A stretch of 64,000 bases of DNA from an uncultured Bacteroidia bacterium. GTDB taxonomy: Bacteria > Bacteroidota > Bacteroidia > Bacteroidales > UBA932. Where the stretch lies: NCBI GenBank assembly GCA_902798975.1, contig CADBYT010000012.1:1-64000 (forward strand). The letters run 5' to 3'. The notes beneath the pieces are model-generated. The model did no database searches and was not told where the DNA came from. It saw only the letters and a list, made by a program, of their open reading frames with translations. Both the position numbers and the translations under genes were made by a program. Below, in pieces: positions 43,391 to 57,197 of the stretch. Positions within the stretch are counted from its first letter, which is position 1. Every line of letters starts with the position of its first letter.

Positions 43391-43398
43391 TAATTTTG
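43391..43398 (+). promoter_or_regulatory. -7 box of the outer-membrane receptor gene
   Basis: TAATTTTG fits TAnnTTTG, 28 bp upstream of the ATG at 43427. ATTG at 43367-43370 is a weak -33 candidate with a 20-bp spacer. Confidence 0.55.
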
Positions 43399-43426
43399 CA
43401 CCAGAAACAAACAAAAAACCACAGAT

Positions 43427-45913
43427 ATGAAACGCATCATCACCACCCTCGCTCTTTCCGTGATCTTCTGCACGGCGCTTTCCGCCCAGCGTACCACCGT
43501 CACCGGTGACGTCCTCGACGCGCTTACCCGTCAGGGTGAGCCTGCCGCCGTGCTGCAGTTCTTCAAGGCCGACGACACCACCCCGATCGCGTACACCACG
43601 ACCGACATGGACGGTGTCTTCTCCCAGGTGCTCACCGGCAAGGGATCCTACACGCTCTACTTCTCCGGCATCGGCCGGCAGGACCGCAAGGTTCCCTTCA
43701 CCCTGGACGGCGAAGAGACCCTTGACCTCGGCGAGATCCTGATCGAGGATGATATCGAAGCCCTCGCGGAGGCGTCCGTGACCGCGCAGCGCCCGCTCGT
43801 AAAAATGGAAGTGGACCGCATGACCTACAACGTGGCCGACGACGTGGATTCCAAGACCGCCACGGTCCTGGACATGCTCCGCAAGGTCCCCATGGTCACC
43901 GTGGACGGCCAGGACAACATTACCGTGAACGGTTCCTCCAGCTTCCAGGTCACCGTGGACGGCAAGCCCAGCCAGATGTTCTCCGGCAACCCGTCCCAGA
44001 TCTTCAAGATGATGCCCGCGAGCTACGTCAAGGATATCCAGGTCATCACCAACCCGGGCGTGAAATATGACGCCGAGGGCGTGGGCGGCGTGCTCAACCT
44101 CATTACCAACCGCGAAGCCACGGGCGGCCAGAGCATGGCGGACGCCTTCTACGGCTCGGTCCGCGCGATGGGCAGCACCCGCGGCGGCGGTGGCGGTCTC
44201 TTCCTGACCCAGCAGGCCGGCAAATTCACCTGGAGCCTCAACGGCAACGGCATGTACATGAGCATGCCCGGCACCACGACCGACGTGACCCGTGAAATGC
44301 TCGGCGCCGCAGCCGGCACGACCAAGACCCACAGCGAGTCCGCGATGACGATGCCCATGGCCATGGGCAACCTGAGCGCCAGCTACGAAATCGACGACCA
44401 GAACCTGATCTCCGCCACCGCCGGCCTGATGCATTTCGGCACCACGATGGACGGCCTGACCTCCACGGCCATGAGCGGCGGCATCTACGGCACCGGCTTC
44501 AGCTACGACGGCACTTCCCTGACGAAGATGACCTCCAACGCCATCACCGCCAGCATCGACTACCAGCATCTGTGGAGCGACAACCCCGGCCGCAGTCTCA
44601 TCTTCTCCTACCAGTTCTCCGGTACCCCGACCAACTCGCTGAGCGAGAACACCTTCGCCAACAAGCTGCTGGGCGGCCTCGACCTGACCAACCGCAAGAC
44701 CGACGGCAAACAGGGCTCCACTGACCACACCTTCCAGGTGGACTTCACCACGCCTATCGGCATCTCCGGTACGCTCAGCGCCGGCGCCAAGTTCATCAGC
44801 CGCCACAACAGCTCCAACCAGCTTTCCTACCTGTGGGACGGTGCCAACTGGAACCTCAACCCACTCAGCAGTCTGGACTACAACTTCTATAACCGCATCG
44901 GCGCCCTCTATACCGAATACAAGGTTTCCTTCGGCTCCGTGAGCCTGCTCGGCGGTGTCCGCTACGAGCACACCTGGCAGAACGTCACCTACGCCGCCGG
45001 CCAGGGCAACAACTTCAGCACGCAGTACGGCAGCATCGTCCCGACCGCCAGCCTCCAGTTCAACATCAGCCAGACCCAGAACATCGGCCTGTCCTACAAC
45101 ATGCGCATCAGCCGTCCGGGCATCAGCTACCTCAATCCTTACGTAGACGTCTCCGATCCGACCGCCCGCAGCTACGGCAACAGCGACCTCGAAGTCGAGC
45201 GCGGCCACAACATCAGCCTCGTCTACAACCTCTACAGCCCGAAGTGGATCGTGAACCTCACCCTGCGCGAGCAGCTGGTCGCCAATGGCATTTCCTCCTA
45301 TAGCTTCTACGACGCGAACAACCTCCTGAACACGACCTACGGCAACATCGTCCGCAGCAGCGTGACCGGCCTGAGCGCCTTCATCAACTGGAACGCCAGC
45401 CCGACCACCCGCATCTTCCTGAACGGCGGCCTGAACTACACCGACCTGCGCAGCGAGGTCCTCGGCCAGTCCAACAGCGGCCTGAGCTACAACGCGATGC
45501 TCGGCATCCAGCAGGCCCTCCCGCTCAACTTCAGCCTCAGCGCCAACATCGTTGCCATGGGTAAGAATTATTCCCTGCAGGGCTGGAGCTCCGGCATGAG
45601 CATGGCGATGGTCGGCGTGACCAAGAGCTTCCTGGACGACCGCCTCGGCATCAGCATCAACTACACGCTTCCGCTCACCGGCGGCAAGGGCATGGAGATG
45701 CGCAGCGTCAGCGAAGGCAAGGATTTCCGCTCCGTCAGCGTGAACACCATCCCGATGCAGCAGCTCAACTTCAGCATCAGCTGGAGCTTCGGAAAGCAGG
45801 GCAACGCCCGCGTCAAGAGCGCCCGCAAGACCATCAAGAACGACGATATCATCAACGCCGAGAGCACGACCGAAAGCCTGGGTTCCAGCATGATGGGCGG
45901 TGGTATGATGTAA
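43427..45913 (+). CDS. TonB-dependent receptor-like outer-membrane protein, regulated with a LytS/LytTR pair
   Basis: The 828-residue protein has a signal peptide ending LSAQ (20), a carboxypeptidase-regulatory-like domain (TTVTGDVLDALTRQGEPAAV, about 22-105), a plug domain (VLDMLRKVPMVTVDGQDNITVNG...VITNPGVKYDAEGVGGVLNLIT) and a barrel ending RKTIKNDD. The C-terminal tail is rich in Met and Gly (SSMMGGGMM), which is odd for a barrel end and could bind metal. Cargo unknown. It is followed after 36 bp by a sensor kinase and response regulator, suggesting a self-regulated envelope system. Confidence 0.87.
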   Translation: MKRIITTLALSVIFCTALSAQRTTVTGDVLDALTRQGEPAAVLQFFKADDTTPIAYTTTDMDGVFSQVLTGKGSYTLYFSGIGRQDRKVPFTLDGEETLDLGEILIEDDIEALAEASVTAQRPLVKMEVDRMTYNVADDVDSKTATVLDMLRKVPMVTVDGQDNITVNGSSSFQVTVDGKPSQMFSGNPSQIFKMMPASYVKDIQVITNPGVKYDAEGVGGVLNLITNREATGGQSMADAFYGSVRAMGSTRGGGGGLFLTQQAGKFTWSLNGNGMYMSMPGTTTDVTREMLGAAAGTTKTHSESAMTMPMAMGNLSASYEIDDQNLISATAGLMHFGTTMDGLTSTAMSGGIYGTGFSYDGTSLTKMTSNAITASIDYQHLWSDNPGRSLIFSYQFSGTPTNSLSENTFANKLLGGLDLTNRKTDGKQGSTDHTFQVDFTTPIGISGTLSAGAKFISRHNSSNQLSYLWDGANWNLNPLSSLDYNFYNRIGALYTEYKVSFGSVSLLGGVRYEHTWQNVTYAAGQGNNFSTQYGSIVPTASLQFNISQTQNIGLSYNMRISRPGISYLNPYVDVSDPTARSYGNSDLEVERGHNISLVYNLYSPKWIVNLTLREQLVANGISSYSFYDANNLLNTTYGNIVRSSVTGLSAFINWNASPTTRIFLNGGLNYTDLRSEVLGQSNSGLSYNAMLGIQQALPLNFSLSANIVAMGKNYSLQGWSSGMSMAMVGVTKSFLDDRLGISINYTLPLTGGKGMEMRSVSEGKDFRSVSVNTIPMQQLNFSISWSFGKQGNARVKSARKTIKNDDIINAESTTESLGSSMMGGGMM

Positions 45914-45925
45914 TGGAATAATTGC

Positions 45926-45933
45926 TATCTTTG
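45926..45933 (+). promoter_or_regulatory. -7 box before the sensor kinase
   Basis: TATCTTTG fits TAnnTTTG, 16 bp before the kinase ATG, within the 36-bp gap after the receptor gene. The kinase/regulator pair may therefore have a promoter of its own. Confidence 0.5.
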
Positions 45934-45949
45934 TAAAAATGCTCGAGAG

Positions 45950-47002
45950 ATGAACAGAAAGAACAATCGTCTCATACTCAACGTCGCGCAAGTCCTGATC
46001 TGGGCCTGCGCGATGTTGCTGCCCGCTGGCGTGACCTGGCTGATTTCGGGCGACAGCGTCCGTTTCTCGATGACCTTCTGGTCCTCGTTCCGCATGCTGA
46101 TGCCGATCTGCCTGGTGTATCTGGTCAATTATTTCCTGCTGGTCCCGAAATTCCTGTTCCGCAAGCAGATTGTCTGGTTCGTTGTCTTGAACCTCGTTCT
46201 GTTGGCGCTGCTCAACATCCCGAACTTCGTGCCGCGCGGGGAGATTCCCGAGCCCTGGCGGGAGCACGTTCAGCGGCGCGATATCCTGGCGTTCCGCATC
46301 CCGACCCTTATCTCCGCCGGCTTCTTCCAGCTGGTGTTCATCTTCCTCGCGATCGGTGCGCGCTCCATCATCCGCTCCAACGACATCCAGTTCCAGCTGC
46401 AGGAAGAGAAACGCAAGACCGCAGAGGCCGAGTTGACCTGGCTCAAGCACCAGCTCAACCCGCACTTCCTCTTCAATACCCTGAATAACATCTCTTCCCT
46501 GACGCAGATCGATCCCGACAAGGCGCAGGAGAGCATCGGAGAGCTCAGCGACACGCTCCGCTACGCCCTCTACGACACCGACACCGACAAGGTCCCGCTC
46601 TCGGGCGAAGTGGCCTTCATGAAGAATTACATCCACCTGATGCAGCTCCGCTGCAATGAGCTCACGGAGGTCAAGACCTCCTGGGATCTGCCGGCCGGCG
46701 ACGTGAAAATCGCCCCGCTGCTGTTCATTTCTCCGATTGAGAACGCGTTCAAGCATGGCGTCAACGCCCGCATGGCGTCGTTCGTACATGTCGGGCTGAG
46801 CACAGAAGGGCAGGATCTGGTGTTCAACTGCGAGAATTCCCTCTTCGAGAAAACGGGCGAGGACCACATCGGCTCCGGCATCGGAGTGGAGAACCTGAAG
46901 CGTCGCCTGGAACTGATTTATCCGGGCGCCTACAGCTATGAACAACACGAACAGGACGGCGTTTATTCCGTCCGCATCACCCTCAAGAATCTGCTTGGAT
47001 GA
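45950..47002 (+). CDS. LytS-type sensor histidine kinase
   Basis: The 350-residue inner-membrane kinase has four hydrophobic helices (about 10-145), a coiled-coil-like linker (QFQLQEEKRKTAEAELTWLKHQ), the phospho-acceptor in HQLNPHFLFNTLNNIS and a degenerate HATPase with GIGVENLKRRLELIYP. This is the His_kinase (LytS/YehU) type. Its TGA overlaps the regulator ATG (ATGA). It probably phosphorylates the regulator and thereby controls the receptor gene upstream. Confidence 0.92.
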   Translation: MNRKNNRLILNVAQVLIWACAMLLPAGVTWLISGDSVRFSMTFWSSFRMLMPICLVYLVNYFLLVPKFLFRKQIVWFVVLNLVLLALLNIPNFVPRGEIPEPWREHVQRRDILAFRIPTLISAGFFQLVFIFLAIGARSIIRSNDIQFQLQEEKRKTAEAELTWLKHQLNPHFLFNTLNNISSLTQIDPDKAQESIGELSDTLRYALYDTDTDKVPLSGEVAFMKNYIHLMQLRCNELTEVKTSWDLPAGDVKIAPLLFISPIENAFKHGVNARMASFVHVGLSTEGQDLVFNCENSLFEKTGEDHIGSGIGVENLKRRLELIYPGAYSYEQHEQDGVYSVRITLKNLLG

Positions 47003-47712
47003 AAGCGCTGAGTTGCATTGTCGTCGATGACGAGCCGCTGGCCGTCAAGATGCTGGAGAATTATATTTCCAAGGTTTCTTTCCTGTCCCTGGAGGCTTCC
47101 TATACCGACCCCGTAGCAGCGCTGGAGGCCATCCGGGAGACCCGTCCCCAGCTGGTTTTCCTGGACATCCAGATGCCGGACCTGAACGGCATGGAGCTCT
47201 CGCGCATGGTCCCGGAAGGGACCCGCGTCATCTTCACCACGGCGTTCAAGGACTACGCCTTCGACAGCTACGAAGTGTCCGCGCTGGACTTTCTGCTCAA
47301 GCCGATCCGCTACCAGAAATTCCTGGAAGCAGCCGAGAAGGCGCGGCAGTGGTTCGGGCTCCTGGAGAGCGCGGAAGCCGGTGCCGATGCGCCGCAGGGA
47401 AATGCTTCGGCGCAGCAGGATTCCATTTTCGTCAAATCCGAGGGGCAGCTGCACAAGGTGGCCTTCTCCGACATCCGTTACGTGGAGGGGATGAAGGATT
47501 ACGTCCTGCTGTATCTCTGCTCCGAGAAGCGGCCGCTCGTCACGCATATCACGATGAAGGCCGTCGAGGAACTGCTTCCGGAGGGCACCTTCATGCGGGT
47601 CCACCGCTCCTACATCATCGCCCTGGACAAAATCGAGTCCATCGGCGGCTCCTACGACATTTCCATCGGCGGCGCCCTCATCCACGTCTCCGACGCCTAC
47701 AAACCAGCGTTT

Positions 47713-50118
<2,406 letters not shown>

Positions 50119-50124
50119 CATACG

Positions 50125-51060
50125 ATGAGGATAGCGCGGAAAATAACGGACCTGTTCAGCGACCGGATCTGGACCCTGGATACCAGCAGGAGCTCCAAGA
50201 TCTATGCGTGGATCGTCCGGACTTGGAAGATCATCCGCATCACCTTCCGCACCTTCACGGAGAACCGGATGGGCTTCCAGTGCGTCTCGCTGAGCTACTT
50301 CATCACCCTGGCCCTCGTGCCCTCGATTGCCTTCGCTTTCGCGATCACGGGCGGCCTGGGCCTGGAAAGCAAGATCACGGAAGTGCTCCAGATGGCCCTG
50401 CCGTCCCATCCGGAAATTGTCACGATGCTCGCCGAGAAGGCCGACAACATCCTGGTCTCCGCCCAGGGCGGCGGCCTGGGACTCATCTCCGCCCTGATGT
50501 TCCTCTGGGCTATCCTGTGGATGATGTTCCAGGTGGAGCGCGTTTTCAACAACGTCTGGGGCATCCTCAAGATCCCCCGCAAGATTTACAAGCGCTTCGG
50601 TTTCTACTTCCTGGTGCTCTTCCTCACCCCGTTCATCGTCATCATCTTCGGTGCCGGCATCGTCTACGCCACCAACGTGACCGACCTCTTCGGCCTGAAC
50701 ATGAAGGAAGTGCGGGGCCTGTTCAAGTGGCTCGGCAACATCGCCTTCTACGCCATTTCGGTGGGCACGTTCACGGTCATGTACAAATACATCCCCGCCA
50801 CGTACGTCAAGCCGAAATACGCCTTCTGGTCGGCCCTGATCACCGGCGTCATCTTCCTGCTGTTCCAGCACATTTACCTGCACACGCAGATGTTCGTGGG
50901 ACGGCTCAGCCAGACCTACGGGCTTCTGGCCGCCATCCCGCTCTTCCTGATCTGGCTGAACTTCAGCTGGCAGATCATCATCTACGGCGCGCAGCTTACA
51001 TACAGTTTCCAGAATGTCGACCAGTATAACGTCTCCGCGTGGGACACTGAAAACAGATAA
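50125..51060 (+). CDS. YihY/BrkB family inner-membrane protein
   Basis: The 311-residue protein has six predicted transmembrane helices after a 45-residue cytoplasmic N-terminus. The family motif is visible in VSLSYFITLALVPSIAFAF and in the C-terminal LLAAIPLFLIWLNFSWQIIIYGAQL. The family was once called tRNA-processing RNase BN but is now regarded as membrane proteins of uncertain, possibly transport, function. It lies 6 bp after ligA and its TAA overlaps the relA/spoT ATG by one base. Confidence 0.9.
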   Translation: MRIARKITDLFSDRIWTLDTSRSSKIYAWIVRTWKIIRITFRTFTENRMGFQCVSLSYFITLALVPSIAFAFAITGGLGLESKITEVLQMALPSHPEIVTMLAEKADNILVSAQGGGLGLISALMFLWAILWMMFQVERVFNNVWGILKIPRKIYKRFGFYFLVLFLTPFIVIIFGAGIVYATNVTDLFGLNMKEVRGLFKWLGNIAFYAISVGTFTVMYKYIPATYVKPKYAFWSALITGVIFLLFQHIYLHTQMFVGRLSQTYGLLAAIPLFLIWLNFSWQIIIYGAQLTYSFQNVDQYNVSAWDTENR

Positions 51061-53246
51061 TGAGCATCTCCAAGTTCACACCCGATGATCTCCGCTGCAT
51101 CGACGAGGCCTACACCTCGCTGATGCAGGTTGCCGCCAAGCGCTGCAAGGACAAGACGGAGGTGGAGACCGTGCGGAAAGCTTTCAAATTCGCCAACCAG
51201 GCCCACAAGAACGTGCGCCGGCGCTCGGGCGAGCCCTATATCCTGCACCCCATCGCCGTGGCCGAAATCGTCGTCTCGGAGATCGGCCTGGGCTGCAAGT
51301 CCATCTGCGCCGCCCTGCTGCACGACGTGGTCGAGGACACCGCCTACACGGTGGACGACATCCGCAACCTCTTCGGCGACAAGATCGCCACGCTGGTGGA
51401 CGGCCTCACCAAGATCAAGACCGTGCTGGACAACGAAGACCGCAAGGGAGAAGCGGCCAGTACCGAAAGCCTGCAGGCGGAGAACTTCAAGCGCATCCTG
51501 CTCACCCTCAACGACGACGTCCGCGTCGTCCTGATCAAGCTGGCGGACCGGCTGCACAACTGCCGGACCATCGAATATATGCCCGAGCACAAGCGGGACA
51601 AGATCCTCTCCGAGACCATGTTCATCTTCATCCCGCTGGCGCACCGCCTCGGCCTGTACAGCGTCAAGTCGGAGATGGAGAACATCTGGCTCCGCTACAA
51701 GGAGCCGGAGGACTACCGCCGCATCACCGAACGCATCAAGGGCAACGTCGCCACGCGCGACAAGGACATCGACACCTTCATCGCCCCCATCGAGCAGTCG
51801 CTCAAGGAGGCCGGGTACAAGTTCACCATCAAGAAGCGCATCAAGACCCCCTACTCCATCTGGTACAAGATGCGCACGAAGCAGGTGCCCTTCGAGCAGA
51901 TCTACGACCTCTACGCCGTCCGCATCATCTTCGACCCGACGGAGAACAACATCCAGACCGAGCGCGGGCAGGCCTACCTCATCTTCTCCACCGTCACCCA
52001 CCTCTACCGGGAGAACCTGACCCGGCGCCGCGACTGGATCTCCCAGCCCAAGAGCAACGGCTACGAAGCCCTGCACTGCACCCTGATGAGCCATTCCGGC
52101 TTCTGGGTGGAAGTCCAGATCCGCTCCCGCCGCATGGACGACATCGCCGAGAAGGGTATCGCCGCCCACTGGGCTTACAAGAACGACGGCTATATCTCCG
52201 AGAACGATTCCGAGATGGACAAGTGGCTCGCCGAGGTGCAGGAGATCCTGCTGAGCGACGATGTCAGCGACCTCGAACTGCTGGACATCATCCACAAGGA
52301 CCTCCTCAGCAGCGAGATCGTCGTCTTCACGCCGAAAGGCGAACAGAAAGCCATCCGCGGCGGCGCCACGGCGCTGGATTTCGCCTACCAGATCCATACG
52401 GAAATCGGCAACAGGGCCATCGCCGCCAAGGTAAACATGAAGCTCGTCCCGCTCTCCTACACGCTCAAGGCCGGAGACCAGGTCGAGATCATCACGGCGG
52501 AGAACGCCCGGCCCAAGATGGACTGGATCTCCGTCCTGCACACGCGCTACGCACGCAACCGCGTCATTGAATACTTCCGCCGCGACTTCAACGTCATCGC
52601 CCGCGAGGGCGAGCGCATCTTCGAGGAGCGCGTCCGCCTGATGGGCCTCCAGAACTCCCACGAGCTCATCCGCAAGTTCCAGGACTATACCCAGCTCCGC
52701 GACGAGGACGAACTCTTCTTCCGCATCGGTCTGGGCCTGCTCGGCCCCGAAGAATTCAAGGCCATCATCGACGAGAAGGACCTCTCGTCCGGAGAGCGCC
52801 GGAAGAGCACCACGCTCCGGGAAGACAGCGCCGTCCAGTACAAGATCGCGGAATGCTGCCACCCCATCCCGGGCGACCCGGTGATCGGTTTCTCGATGAG
52901 CGACAGCCTCGTGATCGTGCACAAGAAGTCCTGCCCCGTGGCGGAGAGCCTCGCCAGCAAATACGGCAACCGCATGGTTGTCCCCCGCTGGGAGGCCGTC
53001 CAGCAGGAATATCCGATCCGTATCTCGCTCAAGGGCATCGACCGCATCGGCCTGCTGGGCGACATCTCCAACTTCATTTCCCAGACCCTGGGCATCAACA
53101 TCCGCAAGCTCCAGCTCTCCACGGACGACGGCCTGTTCGAAGGCTTCATCGAGCTGCGCGTCCGCGACAAGCGGAACCTCGAGCGGATGGTGGACGGCCT
53201 CTCCAAGATCGACGGCATCCAGGATGTCGTCAGAACCGACCTCTGA
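51060..53246 (+). CDS. Bifunctional (p)ppGpp synthetase/hydrolase (RelA/SpoT)
   Basis: The 728-residue stringent-response enzyme has an intact hydrolase HD domain (LLHDVVEDT, H88/D89), an intact synthetase domain (YSIWYKMRTK, KSNGYEALHCTLM, VEVQIRSRRMDDIAEKG), a TGS domain (EIVVFTPKGEQKAIRGGATALDFAYQIHT) and a C-terminal ACT domain. It makes and degrades ppGpp according to amino acid supply and carbon state. Start overlaps the previous stop (TAATG). The 3' end is 4 bp before the Ig-like lipoprotein gene, so it shares a transcript with ligA and ispG. Confidence 0.95.
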   Translation: MSISKFTPDDLRCIDEAYTSLMQVAAKRCKDKTEVETVRKAFKFANQAHKNVRRRSGEPYILHPIAVAEIVVSEIGLGCKSICAALLHDVVEDTAYTVDDIRNLFGDKIATLVDGLTKIKTVLDNEDRKGEAASTESLQAENFKRILLTLNDDVRVVLIKLADRLHNCRTIEYMPEHKRDKILSETMFIFIPLAHRLGLYSVKSEMENIWLRYKEPEDYRRITERIKGNVATRDKDIDTFIAPIEQSLKEAGYKFTIKKRIKTPYSIWYKMRTKQVPFEQIYDLYAVRIIFDPTENNIQTERGQAYLIFSTVTHLYRENLTRRRDWISQPKSNGYEALHCTLMSHSGFWVEVQIRSRRMDDIAEKGIAAHWAYKNDGYISENDSEMDKWLAEVQEILLSDDVSDLELLDIIHKDLLSSEIVVFTPKGEQKAIRGGATALDFAYQIHTEIGNRAIAAKVNMKLVPLSYTLKAGDQVEIITAENARPKMDWISVLHTRYARNRVIEYFRRDFNVIAREGERIFEERVRLMGLQNSHELIRKFQDYTQLRDEDELFFRIGLGLLGPEEFKAIIDEKDLSSGERRKSTTLREDSAVQYKIAECCHPIPGDPVIGFSMSDSLVIVHKKSCPVAESLASKYGNRMVVPRWEAVQQEYPIRISLKGIDRIGLLGDISNFISQTLGINIRKLQLSTDDGLFEGFIELRVRDKRNLERMVDGLSKIDGIQDVVRTDL

Positions 53247-53250
53247 AGCC

Positions 53251-55035
53251 ATGAAACGATTCCTGCCCCTGATCCTCCTGGTCTGCGCCTGCCTGCTGCC
53301 GCTCTTCTTCCCCTCCTGCGCCAACACGACGCAGGCCCCTTCGGGCGGCAAGAAGGACACCATTCCCCCGTTGATCATCGACATCAAGCCGCTCCCGGGC
53401 ACGGTGGACGTTCCGCTCCAGGGCGCCAGTTTCGTATTCACTTTCAACGAATACGTGTCCATCAAGACGCCGACGAACATCGTCCTCTCGCCGCCCCTGA
53501 ACCGCCAGCCCAAGTCCCGGGTGCGCGGGCACAACGTCGTCGTCTCCTTCGAGGAAGCACTCCAGCCCAATACCACCTACACGATTACCTTCACCGACGC
53601 CATCGCGGACACCAACGAAGGCAACATGTTCCCGGGCTACACCTACGTCTTCTCCACCGGATCGCAGATCGATTCGATGATGATCACGGGCACCGTGCTC
53701 GACTGCAACACGCTCGCGCCCGTCAAGGGCGCCACCGTGCTCCTGCACAAGGACCACGCGGACTCCGCCGTGCTGCTCCACCGGCCTACGGCCGCCGTCA
53801 AGACGGACGACTGGGGATTCTTCGCCCTGCCCTTCATCCAGGACACGCTATACCGGATCTACGCCATCCGGGACGCCAACAACAATAACATCTACGACCC
53901 TGAGACGGAGACCGTCGCCTTCATCGATTCGCTCATCCGGCCCGTCCTGATTGCGCACGACACCGTCCCGGAGATGCTCAAATACGACATGACGGACACG
54001 GTGCGCTGCGAGGCGCGCCGCAGCGAATACGAGCTCAAGCTCTTCCGTGAAAAGCCGAGCAAGCAGTACATCGTGAACAAGGTCCGCACCGCCGAGCGCT
54101 CCGCCTACCTGACCTTCCAGGCCCCGGGCGCCTGGATCGACTCGCTGTGGATACGCGGCTACCGCGCCGACCAGCTCATCAGCCAGTTCAACATCCTGCA
54201 GGACAGCCTGGAGCTGTGGATCAACAGCCGCAGGGCCGCTCCCGACACGATGCGCATCTACGTCAATTACCGCAAGACGGACACCCTGGGGCGGCTCGTC
54301 CCCACCCAGGAAATCATCCGGCTCCCGATGCCGGCCGAAAAGCGGACCTACTCCAAGAGCGTCCGGCGCAACCTCAAGCACGAAGACACCATCTGCGTCT
54401 ATCAATTCCAGGCATCCCCGGAGACCGTGGAGCAGAACGGCTTCGAGCTGGAATTCCGCAACCCCATCATCACGGAGCATTTCGATTCCGTGCAGTTCAT
54501 TGCGATCAACACCCGCCAGCGGCAGAGCCGCGCCGAGTTCACCGTGGAGCAGGACAGCCTCAACCTTCGCCGCTACATCCTGCGGCCGAAGGAAAAGCTG
54601 ATGCCGGGCTTCGAATACCAGATGAAGCTCCCGTACCGCGCCTTCCGCGACATCAACGGCTTCTGGTCCGACAGTACCCTCGTCAAGGTAAGCCTTCCGA
54701 CCGACGAGACCCTGAGCACCCTGGAACTCGATCTCTCCGGCGTGGACCGCAAGCTCATCGTGGACCTATTGGGCGAGAAGCGCGACAAGGTCCTGCGCAG
54801 CCACGTCACGGACTGTGACGGCGTGCTCACCTTCCCTTATCTCCGGGCCGGGCGCTACAGCATCCGCATCACCGCGGACGGCAACCGCAACTCCATCATC
54901 GACACCGGTTCGCTACTGGAGCACCGCCAGCCCGAGAACGTCGTTTTCCTGGACTTCTCCGGCAGCCAGCACCTCAACATTCCCGCCAGCGCCGAGCTCA
55001 CGCAACGCGTAGACGTCAGTTCCCTATTCCGTTGA
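53251..55035 (+). CDS. Ig-like domain lipoprotein
   Basis: The 594-residue protein has a lipoprotein signal, FFPSCANT, with Cys23. It has an Ig-like Big_5 domain at about 40-145 (DTIPPLIIDIKPLPGTVDVPLQ, FTFNEYV, NTTYTITFTDAIADTNEGN). A carboxypeptidase-regulatory-like domain, a central beta-rich region and a C-terminal beta-sandwich (ADGNRNSIIDTGSLLEHRQPE) follow. Proteins of this layout are conserved in Bacteroidota next to relA/spoT or ispG, function unknown. It is likely outer-membrane anchored. ATG 53251 follows the relA/spoT stop directly. Confidence 0.8.
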   Translation: MKRFLPLILLVCACLLPLFFPSCANTTQAPSGGKKDTIPPLIIDIKPLPGTVDVPLQGASFVFTFNEYVSIKTPTNIVLSPPLNRQPKSRVRGHNVVVSFEEALQPNTTYTITFTDAIADTNEGNMFPGYTYVFSTGSQIDSMMITGTVLDCNTLAPVKGATVLLHKDHADSAVLLHRPTAAVKTDDWGFFALPFIQDTLYRIYAIRDANNNNIYDPETETVAFIDSLIRPVLIAHDTVPEMLKYDMTDTVRCEARRSEYELKLFREKPSKQYIVNKVRTAERSAYLTFQAPGAWIDSLWIRGYRADQLISQFNILQDSLELWINSRRAAPDTMRIYVNYRKTDTLGRLVPTQEIIRLPMPAEKRTYSKSVRRNLKHEDTICVYQFQASPETVEQNGFELEFRNPIITEHFDSVQFIAINTRQRQSRAEFTVEQDSLNLRRYILRPKEKLMPGFEYQMKLPYRAFRDINGFWSDSTLVKVSLPTDETLSTLELDLSGVDRKLIVDLLGEKRDKVLRSHVTDCDGVLTFPYLRAGRYSIRITADGNRNSIIDTGSLLEHRQPENVVFLDFSGSQHLNIPASAELTQRVDVSSLFR

Positions 55036-55039
55036 CGCC

Positions 55040-55829
55040 ATGAGAAAGTTCATCGCCATCCTCCTGCTGTTCGGCCTGGCCGTCCCCGCCCTCCGGGCGC
55101 AGGCGACCTTCGACGCCGACACCACCCTGCAGGAGACGCCGGCCAAGAAGGCCATGATCAACGACTACATCATGATCGGCGTCAACTACGGCGTCACCTT
55201 TTCCAACATGGCCTACAACCCTGCCAAGCACAACCGCGCCTGGCAGTTCAACCCGAACTACGTGAGCGTCACCTTCACGAAGTTCAGCAAGATGTTCGAC
55301 AATATCCCGATGTTCGCCCTCGTGGTGGGCGTGGCCCACGGCTACGAAGGATTCGGCTTCCTGCGCGATCCCTCCACAGGCCGCTCGCAGGAGGTGGACG
55401 GCGCCGAACAGGCAACGATCGAAGTCTTCGAGATTCCGGCGCTCGCACAGGTGCACATCGATTTCCATCCCGCCAAGATCATGGCCAACATCGGCGTCTA
55501 CGGCGGCTGGCGCAACAGCATTTCGCGCAGCGGACCCAATCTGGAGCCGGAATACGCCAACGCCTTCCGGCCCTACGAGAACCGCTGGGAATACGGCCTG
55601 CAGGGCGGCGCCGGATTCGCGCTCATGTTCGACCCGGTCGAAATCCATTTCAACGCCCTGCTCCGCTGGTCCTGGTCCTCGCTCTACGCGCCGGATTCCG
55701 CCAGCCAGTACTATTACCGCTACGCCTACCCGATGGACATCATCGCCACCGTGGGCGTTCATTTCCAGCTGACCAAACGCTCCGGCAAGACCACCTCGCA
55801 ACTGCGCCGCGAAGCAAAAGACATCGTAT

Positions 55830-55843
<14 letters not shown>
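55040..55843 (+). CDS. PorT-like outer-membrane beta-barrel protein
   Basis: The 267-residue protein has a signal peptide ending LRAQ (about 21). The mature part is made of amphipathic strands rich in Tyr, Trp and Phe (WQFNPNYVSVTFTKFSKMF, YGLQGGAGFALMFDPVEIHFNALLRWSW). This fits an eight- to ten-stranded barrel of the PorT/OmpW size class, and the last strand YPMDIIATVGVHFQL is followed by a basic tail. It overlaps ispG by 14 bp. Role unknown; a gliding or type IX secretion role is only a guess from size. Confidence 0.65.
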
Positions 55844-57191
<1,348 letters not shown>

Positions 57192-57197
57192 TAATCC

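Noticed and set aside
43373-46948. A 1191-residue open frame on the minus strand
   Set aside because: It lies antisense to the receptor and kinase genes, is dominated by Gly, Val, Ala, Asp and His as expected from mirrored high-GC codons, and has no recognisable domain.
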